Shown piece by piece: positions 1 to 3,794 of a stretch of DNA of 5,946 bases. This stretch comes from Victivallales bacterium (lineage in GTDB: Bacteria; Verrucomicrobiota; Lentisphaeria; Oligosphaerales; Oligosphaeraceae), in the NCBI GenBank assembly GCA_017543165.1, contig JAFYGL010000013.1:1-5946 (forward strand). The letters run 5' to 3'. The position numbers and the translations under genes were made by a program. Under the pieces are notes generated by a model. It made no database searches. It saw only the letters and a list, made by a program, of their open reading frames with translations, and was not told the origin of the DNA. Position 1 is the first letter of the stretch, and every line of letters starts with the position of its first letter.

Positions 1-12
1 CACGCTCCTGGC

Positions 13-99
13 GTGTTCCCGCCAAGGCAACCTGAGTGGGCGCCGATTGGGATGTGGGCGCTGAGGCGGCGCCCACTCAGGTTGCCTTAGCGGAAACAC
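13..99. repeat. Long inverted repeat, 32-nt arms
   Basis: Bases 13-44 and 68-99 are reverse complements over 32 nt with two mismatches (18/94 and 23/89). The inner 21 nt (24-44 with 68-88) match perfectly. The 23-nt spacer (45-67) carries a second copy of the GTGGGCGC motif at 54-61, which can compete with the left arm for the right arm. No T-run follows on either strand, so a standard intrinsic terminator is unlikely. It could be a small non-autonomous mobile repeat, a transcript-end hairpin of a gene to the left of the window, or a recombination product of the GTGGGCGCC element. The inverted repeat is directly visible; its role is unknown. Confidence 0.85.
54..76 (+). repeat. Palindromic GTGGGCGC element, copy A
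   Basis: An 8-bp stem (GTGGGCGC at 54-61, GCGCCCAC at 69-76) encloses the 7-nt loop TGAGGCG. On the + strand this 23-mer matches the - strand of the hairpin at 1530-1552 at 22 of 23 positions. Half copies lie at 137-151 and 3635-3649. No copy was noticed inside a coding region. The element recurs next to genes, which suggests either a dispersed repeat family or a shared 5' regulatory structure. Confidence 0.75.
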
Positions 100-110
100 A
101 CATATAAAAT
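82..110 (+). promoter_or_regulatory. Possible sigma70-like promoter for the ceramidase-like gene
   Basis: TTGCCT (82-87) and TAAAAT (105-110, within TATAAAAT) are separated by 17 nt, matching sigma70-type spacing. The -35-like hexamer agrees with TTGACA at 4 of 6 positions and lies in the right arm of the upstream inverted repeat. Transcription would begin near 117 and give a leader of about 60 nt that includes element copy B. The promoter consensus of this organism is unknown, so this is a candidate only. Confidence 0.35.
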
Positions 111-136
111 TAGTGTGTTGCTCTTGGCGGTCTTCT

Positions 137-151
137 CGCCTTGGCGCCCAC
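137..151 (-). repeat. GTGGGCGCC half-element, copy B
   Basis: Read on the - strand this is GTGGGCGCCAAGGCG. It matches the core of copies A, C and D with one or two changes. On the + strand the sequence GGCGCCCAC is followed by ATAAATAC and then the ribosome binding site, ending 26 nt before the start codon at 178. Upstream, GGCG (126-129) can pair with CGCC (137-140) to form a small leader hairpin. Confidence 0.65.
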
Positions 152-164
152 ATAAATACAAAAT

Positions 165-170
165 AGGAGA
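165..170 (+). promoter_or_regulatory. Shine-Dalgarno site deciding the start at 178
   Basis: AGGAGA ends 7 nt before the ATG at 178, which is a normal spacing. The reading frame stays open upstream to a GTG at 115, but that codon has no such site and the added residues do not look like a signal peptide or a family N-terminus. The ATG at 178 is therefore the preferred start. Confidence 0.8.
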
Positions 171-177
171 AATCAAC

Positions 178-1506
178 ATGTTCAAATTCGGCTTTTCAAA
201 GGAAGACATCACACCCTGCTACGGCATCGGCCTCTGCGGCTACCTTAACCCACGCTTCAACCGCGGCGCATATGACCGCCTTGCATTGAAGGCAGTAGTT
301 TTCCAGGATGGCGACGGCATCGCCGCCCTGGTGGAATATGACATCTGCCTGCTGCCAGGCTCCCTCTGCCGCAAGATAGAGGAAGCAGTGGCTGAAGCGC
401 TGCCGCAGCTTGCAGGCAAGACCATCTATGCCGCCACCCATACCCACACTGGCCCCTACACTTCCGCCATTTTCAGCGACAACTGCACAGACCAGGCATA
501 CATCGACGAGCTTATCCAGAAGACAGTCATCGCCCTGCGCAACGCCGTGCGCGGCCTGGCGCCTGCCGAACTGTTCGCCACCACCACAGTCTGCAGCACC
601 CTGGCATTCAACCGCCGCTACCGCATGAAGAACGGGAAGACACTCACCAACCCAGGCAAGTTGAACCCCGATGTGCTTGAGCCAGAAGGCAGCACCGACC
701 CCCTCATACCCATCCTGGCGCTGAAGCAGGAAGGCGAAATACGCCTGCTGATTGTCAACATCTCCAACCATGCGGACACCATTGGCGGCGACTACGTCTC
801 CGCCGACTGGCCAGGACGCATGGAAAAGGAAATCCAGTACCAGCTGGGCGTGGATGTCCCAGTCATCTCCATCACCGCGCCACAGGGCAACATCAACCAC
901 TTCAACATCGCCACTGACGCAGACCAGACCAACTACGCCGAGGCCTGCCGCATCGGCAAGGGCTACGCCGCCGCCATCCTCGCCGCGCTATATCAACTCA
1001 GAAAAGTGGACTTTGAAGGCATCTCCACAGAGAACATCACCATCGAGACCCCGTACATGACGGTCACAGACGAGGAATACGCCGAGGCCTGCAAAATCTA
1101 CGAAAAAAACAAGGACGCCACCATGGAGCCTGGCAGGGACTTCACCAGCGAGGACATCGCAAAGGGCACCCCGTACGCCCAGAAATACTTCGCCAAGGCA
1201 CTTATGGGATGCAGGGAAAAGGCCCCCAGGGAGCCACGTTTCGAGCAGATGGCCTCCATTAAATTCGGCGACAAACTGGCAATGGTGACGCTACCATGCG
1301 AACCATTCGTGGAAATAGGCCAGGCTATACGCAAGCAATCCCGTTTCCCGCTGACCATCCTTGTCGCACTGGGCATGGGCGAAATTGGCTATGTTGGCCT
1401 GCCCAACAACTACGGCAACGGCGGCTACGAAACCCTGCCCTCCGCAGGAAAGGCCTCCCAGTTCCTGGGCGAACAACTTATCAAACACGCACTTTCAATA
1501 CTGTAG
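178..1506 (+). CDS. Short neutral/alkaline ceramidase-like metallohydrolase
   Basis: The product is 442 residues and resembles the N-terminal catalytic domain of neutral/alkaline non-lysosomal ceramidases. These are zinc enzymes that hydrolyse the amide bond of ceramide. Family landmarks are visible: an early KEDITP segment (residues 8-13), THTHTGP (H88, H90) corresponding to the zinc-ligand and general-base histidines, SNHADT (H198), SADWPG (208-213), PQGNINH (235-241), LPCEPFVE (E375) and GGYE (Y417). These residues would supply the His/His/Glu/Tyr zinc site. Classical secreted ceramidases are roughly 650-700 residues, with a signal peptide and a C-terminal Ig-like domain. This protein lacks both, so it is probably cytoplasmic and its substrate may not be ceramide. 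Many PVC bacteria carry such short paralogues of unknown function. A good Shine-Dalgarno site precedes the start. The stop lies 56 nt before the GT9 gene on the same strand, so co-transcription is possible. Codon use is richer in C-ending codons than in the two following genes. The family call is fairly secure; the substrate is not. Confidence 0.82.
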   Translation: MFKFGFSKEDITPCYGIGLCGYLNPRFNRGAYDRLALKAVVFQDGDGIAALVEYDICLLPGSLCRKIEEAVAEALPQLAGKTIYAATHTHTGPYTSAIFSDNCTDQAYIDELIQKTVIALRNAVRGLAPAELFATTTVCSTLAFNRRYRMKNGKTLTNPGKLNPDVLEPEGSTDPLIPILALKQEGEIRLLIVNISNHADTIGGDYVSADWPGRMEKEIQYQLGVDVPVISITAPQGNINHFNIATDADQTNYAEACRIGKGYAAAILAALYQLRKVDFEGISTENITIETPYMTVTDEEYAEACKIYEKNKDATMEPGRDFTSEDIAKGTPYAQKYFAKALMGCREKAPREPRFEQMASIKFGDKLAMVTLPCEPFVEIGQAIRKQSRFPLTILVALGMGEIGYVGLPNNYGNGGYETLPSAGKASQFLGEQLIKHALSIL

Positions 1507-1515
1507 TTAATGTGT

Positions 1516-1552
1516 GCGCCCGCGTTTGCGTGGGCGCCGCCTCGGCGCCCAC
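1516..1552 (+). promoter_or_regulatory. Two overlapping, mutually exclusive hairpins (element copy C)
   Basis: Bases 1530-1539 (GTGGGCGCCG) pair perfectly with 1543-1552 (CGGCGCCCAC) around the 3-nt loop CCT. Alternatively, 1516-1524 pair with 1529-1537 through nine pairs, one of them G-U. Both structures need 1530-1537, so only one can form at a time. The second hairpin ends 10 nt before the GT9 start codon and is followed by CACATATAAAA, an 11-mer also present at 99-109 after the first repeat cluster. No T-run follows, so it is not a classical terminator. It could modulate read-through or translation of GT9, or it may simply be a copy of the dispersed repeat. Confidence 0.55.
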
Positions 1553-1562
1553 ATATAAAACA

Positions 1563-2543
1563 ATGAAAAACGTACTCGTCATATCCAATTGCAGGCTGGG
1601 CGATGCGCTGGTGATGATTCCCGCATTGCGCAGCCTGAAGGCACTGCCAGCCCGCATTACGCTTGCCAGCGAAGCGGCGGCGCATGGCATTGTGGCGGCG
1701 GAGGACATTCTTGGCGGCAGAAATTTGGTGGATTGCTTCGTGAAAATGTCCACTTCAGGCAGTTTTTTCGCCCGCTTTCTGGATAGATTGCGCTTCTTTG
1801 CAGGAATGCGCCGCGAAAAATGGGATCTGGGCGTTGTGCTCATGCCTCCCTGCCCGCCACTGACGATGCGCCTCGTCAAACGCCTGCGCACATATCTACG
1901 CCTTTGCGGATGCCGACAAATCATTGCGCCACAGGGCATATATGCAAACAAGCATGTGGTCGACATGATGCTGGACATGCTGTCCCAAAATGGCATCGCG
2001 CCCATTGCCGACGCAAGCCTGCCGCCATTGGAAAAGCCCGCTCCATCCCCGCTGCCCCTTGGCAAAAAATACATTGCAGTTGCCCCTGGCGCCAACATGC
2101 CAGTGAATTGCTGGAAATTGGAGAACTATGCCGCCGTGCTAAATCTCTTAACAGCAAAATACAATTTCACGCCAGTGTATTTCAGCGGCGAAAATGAAAG
2201 GAAGATATGCGAACAGCTCAATGAAACGGTGCCAGGCCACACTGTCATCGGCAAACCCCTTCCAGAAGTGGAGAGCGCAATGAGGCAATGCCGTGCATAT
2301 CTAGGCAACGACACAGGGCTTGTACACCTGGCTGCCGCGCTTGGACTGCCCTGTTTATGCATATATTCCAACCGCAATCCCCACGGCATCTGGGAGCCAT
2401 ACACAACACACAAACTGATTTTCTATCCAGAGGACTGCGGCTGCACTGGATGCCTTAGACAAGACTGCGACAAGATGTGCATAAACAAAACCACGCCTGA
2501 AAAAGTGCTGGCCGCAATTGAATCCAGCCCGCTCCTGCCATGA
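1563..2543 (+). CDS. Glycosyltransferase family 9 (ADP-heptose:LPS heptosyltransferase-like)
   Basis: The 326-residue product has the length and layout of a GT9 enzyme, which transfers heptose or a related sugar from a nucleotide donor to lipopolysaccharide-type acceptors on the cytoplasmic face of the inner membrane. The N-terminus (LVISNCRLGDALVMIPAL, residues 5-22) is the typical GT9 opening with the GD motif. The second Rossmann-like half starts at IAVAPGAN (171-178) followed by W184-K185, the usual position of the nucleotide-binding segment. GNDTGLVHLAAALGLP (248-263) is the family signature, followed by IWEPY. Near the C-terminus five cysteines (C292, C294, C297, C302, C306) form the Cys-rich segment seen in many heptosyltransferases, then TPEKVLAAI. 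The ATG at 1563 is chosen because it gives this canonical N-terminus; the frame is open upstream only as a shadow of the preceding gene. No Shine-Dalgarno site is visible. The stop overlaps the next gene. The exact sugar, and whether it acts like WaaC, WaaF or WaaQ, cannot be assigned. Confidence 0.88.
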   Translation: MKNVLVISNCRLGDALVMIPALRSLKALPARITLASEAAAHGIVAAEDILGGRNLVDCFVKMSTSGSFFARFLDRLRFFAGMRREKWDLGVVLMPPCPPLTMRLVKRLRTYLRLCGCRQIIAPQGIYANKHVVDMMLDMLSQNGIAPIADASLPPLEKPAPSPLPLGKKYIAVAPGANMPVNCWKLENYAAVLNLLTAKYNFTPVYFSGENERKICEQLNETVPGHTVIGKPLPEVESAMRQCRAYLGNDTGLVHLAAALGLPCLCIYSNRNPHGIWEPYTTHKLIFYPEDCGCTGCLRQDCDKMCINKTTPEKVLAAIESSPLLP

Positions 2544-3235
2544 ACGAAGAAACTGACATATCGGACGCAAAATACAGACTGGTAGCGCTGTTCTCGTTCC
2601 TTGCTTTGTTCATCGGCACTGCAATCACAGCCTGCATTATAAGACACGTTCCCTCTCGCAATGCACTGGTGCTGCTCTTCTTTTCGCTGTTGCCAACACA
2701 AGGATTTTGCCTTGCCGCAATGCTGATTTCGCTTATGCCATTGTGGCGTCAATATGGTTTCAAAACAACTTTCAATATACCTGGCAAAATGCCTTCACTG
2801 CGTGAAAGCATCAAGCATATCGCAATCACACTGCTTGTTTTGTATCCCGCGATTGCACTGGTGACGCTGCCTACGATAAGGCTCTGCAAAAGGCTAGGCA
2901 TTCCTATAATTGAGCAGACTTTTATCATATTGCCGCCAGATGCAAGCCCGCTGTACATAGCGTTGCTGGTATTCACAAGCACTGTCATGGCCCCTCTGGC
3001 AGAGGAACTGCTGATGCGCCTTATCCTATACAGAGCCATCCGCAGTTATTGGCAAGCAGGAGCATCATGCCTCACAGCCGCCATATTCTCCATAATGCAT
3101 GGCTGCCCGCAATACACTCCAGGCCTGTTTCTGGTGGGCCTTGCACTGCATCTGGCGCAAAAAAAAGGCGGCCTGCCACTATCCATAATCCTGCATGCCG
3201 CCTTCAACGCCATATCCCTGGCAATGCGAAACTAG
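2540..3235 (+). CDS. CPBP (CAAX/Abi) family intramembrane metalloprotease
   Basis: The 231-residue, strongly hydrophobic protein shows all three signatures of the CPBP family of membrane-embedded proteases related to eukaryotic Rce1. They are EELLMR (E155, E156, R160; the EExxxR motif), FSIMH (F183, H187; FxxxH) and HAAFN (H219, N223; HxxxN). The glutamates and histidines form the predicted active site within the membrane. Probable membrane segments lie near residues 12-33, 42-66, 93-115, 136-152, 173-187, 193-206 and 213-229. The start overlaps the stop of the GT9 gene in ATGA and lacks its own Shine-Dalgarno site, so it is probably translated by coupling to GT9. Bacterial CPBP members have been linked to bacteriocin self-immunity, signalling and membrane-protein processing. 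The substrate here is unknown; the GT9 partner hints at a role in envelope glycan assembly, which is inference. It is less GC-rich than the first gene. Its TAG stop lies within the left arm of a strong hairpin. Confidence 0.88.
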   Translation: MNEETDISDAKYRLVALFSFLALFIGTAITACIIRHVPSRNALVLLFFSLLPTQGFCLAAMLISLMPLWRQYGFKTTFNIPGKMPSLRESIKHIAITLLVLYPAIALVTLPTIRLCKRLGIPIIEQTFIILPPDASPLYIALLVFTSTVMAPLAEELLMRLILYRAIRSYWQAGASCLTAAIFSIMHGCPQYTPGLFLVGLALHLAQKKGGLPLSIILHAAFNAISLAMRN

Positions 3236-3270
3236 TGTCTAATTGCAAAGACTTTTGCAATTAGACACTA
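3233..3270. terminator. Perfect 17-bp hairpin in the convergent gap, possible bidirectional terminator
   Basis: Bases 3233-3249 and 3254-3270 are perfect reverse complements around the 4-nt loop GACT. The first three bases are the TAG stop of the CPBP gene, and the right arm ends 35 nt past the stop of the convergent DUF1805 gene. Its location between converging genes suits a shared transcript end. Against a classical intrinsic terminator, the stem is AT-rich and no T-run follows on either strand (the - strand has only TTT). A remnant of a mobile-element end is an alternative. Confidence 0.5.
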
Positions 3271-3274
3271 ACTC

Positions 3275-3299
3275 AACGCAGAGGGCACATCAGGACGCA
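3275..3299 (+). repeat. AACGCAGAGG / GACGCAAAG degenerate repeat
   Basis: AACGCAGAGG (3275-3284) is followed by GGACGCAAAG. It resembles the AACGCAGAG-GCGCGGAG-ACGCAGAG type of intergenic string present in opposite orientation at 3748-3776. TCAGGACGC (3290-3298) also recurs at 3708-3716. The two related stretches flank the DUF1805 gene as an inverted pair. Similar strings are recalled from intergenic DNA of diverse environmental bacteria, but this was not checked here. Confidence 0.5.
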
Positions 3300-3305
3300 A
3301 AGTCT

Positions 3306-3611
3306 TTAATTCATCGTAAGCAAGGCCTCTTTGCCGCTCATGCCTGGCTTGACGCCTTTCGCGGCTGCCGCCTTGGAAACGCGCACCACCTTTGCCGCCA
3401 GCATGTCATCATAGTTGGCGACGCCAGTTACGACCGCCAGCGCATGCCCCAGTTTGTCCGCCGTATCCACGGAAAGATAGCCGCATCCCAGCATGCCGCC
3501 CTCGCCTTGTATCACTAGAATCGCACTGCCTGGCAGCGGTATGCAATCGCCACGGAAGCACTTTCCTGCCGATGTCAACGAGAAATTCTCCTTGATTACA
3601 ACATTGTCCAT
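3306..3611 (-). CDS. DUF1805 (YunC-like) family protein
   Basis: The 101-residue product matches the DUF1805 family, typified by Bacillus subtilis YunC: a small, soluble, beta-rich protein whose biochemical role is not established. Visible landmarks are the N-terminal strand region, GGMLGCGYLSVDTADKLG (residues 38-55), AVVTGVANYDDMLAAKV (59-75, the most characteristic segment) and AAAKGVKPGMSGKEAL (82-97). The length is close to the family's single-domain form, so it seems complete. The ATG at 3611 follows a strong GGAGG site. It is convergent with the CPBP gene and lies 183 nt downstream of the large - strand gene, with a repeat cluster and element copy D in between. It is therefore probably transcribed separately. 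No catalytic residues can be assigned. Confidence 0.85.
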   Translation of the reverse strand: MDNVVIKENFSLTSAGKCFRGDCIPLPGSAILVIQGEGGMLGCGYLSVDTADKLGHALAVVTGVANYDDMLAAKVVRVSKAAAAKGVKPGMSGKEALLTMN

Positions 3612-3617
3612 AAAAAA

Positions 3618-3622
3618 CCTCC
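3618..3622 (-). promoter_or_regulatory. Strong Shine-Dalgarno site for the DUF1805 gene
   Basis: GGAGG on the - strand lies 6 nt (TTTTTT) before the ATG at 3611. It fixes the start of the small gene and contrasts with the GT9 and CPBP genes, which lack such sites. Confidence 0.85.
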
Positions 3623-3634
3623 AATATTTTTAAT

Positions 3635-3649
3635 GTGGGCGCCGAGGCG
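3635..3649 (+). repeat. GTGGGCGCC half-element, copy D
   Basis: GTGGGCGCCGAGGCG is identical to the - strand of 1538-1552 and matches 54-68 with one change. Seen from the - strand gene it reads CGCCTCGGCGCCCAC, then ATTAAAAATATT and the ribosome binding site. It ends 23 nt before the start codon at 3611. This is the same order as at 137-178 and 1538-1563. Confidence 0.7.
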
Positions 3650-3650
3650 A

Positions 3651-3756
3651 GATGTTTCCATGGGGCTGTTGCCATGCAAGGTTCTCCGCGCGGCCATTGG
3701 CCGCGCGTCAGGACGCGATGTTTCCATGCGGCTGTTGCCATGCAAGGTTCTCTGCG
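3651..3756. repeat. Direct repeat of a 40-mer flanking a 9-bp hairpin
   Basis: Bases 3651-3690 and 3717-3756 match at 38 of 40 positions (differences at the 13th and 37th bases). Between them a perfect hairpin joins CGCGCGGCC (3687-3695) to GGCCGCGCG (3699-3707) around ATT. It is followed by the near-palindrome GCGTC-AG-GACGC (3705-3716). The unit repeats every 66 nt. Two copies are too few for a CRISPR array. The cluster lies upstream of the DUF1805 start and downstream of the large - strand gene. Confidence 0.85.
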
Positions 3757-3790
3757 TCTCCGCGCCTCTGCGTTAAAAACTCCGCGCCTC
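3748..3790 (-). repeat. AACGCAGAG-type repeat with duplicated CTCCGCGCCTC
   Basis: On the - strand this contains AACGCAGAGG, CGCGGAG and ACGCAGAG in succession. On the + strand the 11-mer CTCCGCGCCTC occurs exactly at 3758-3768 and 3780-3790, a 22-nt period. It starts just past the stop of the large - strand gene and overlaps the second 40-mer copy. It is the inverted counterpart of 3275-3299. No terminator-like hairpin with a T-run was found here. Confidence 0.6.
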
Positions 3791-3794
3791 GAAT

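Noticed and set aside
115..177. N-terminal extension of the ceramidase-like protein from a GTG at 115
   Set aside because: The extension crosses element copy B and the Shine-Dalgarno site, lacks a ribosome binding site of its own, and does not form a convincing signal peptide.
196..900. 234-codon open frame on the - strand opposite the ceramidase-like gene
   Set aside because: It is a codon-bias shadow of a gene with clear family motifs; the translation is low in recognisable structure.
1296..1562. Extended start of the GT9 frame within the ceramidase-like gene
   Set aside because: The canonical GT9 N-terminus begins at 1563; the upstream stretch is an open shadow frame with no family resemblance.
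3687..3707. Intrinsic terminator at the GC-rich hairpin
   Set aside because: No T-run follows on either strand, and the hairpin lies inside a tandem repeat unit.
3651..3756. CRISPR array
   Set aside because: There are only two repeat copies, the intervening segment is itself a hairpin, and no cas gene is near.
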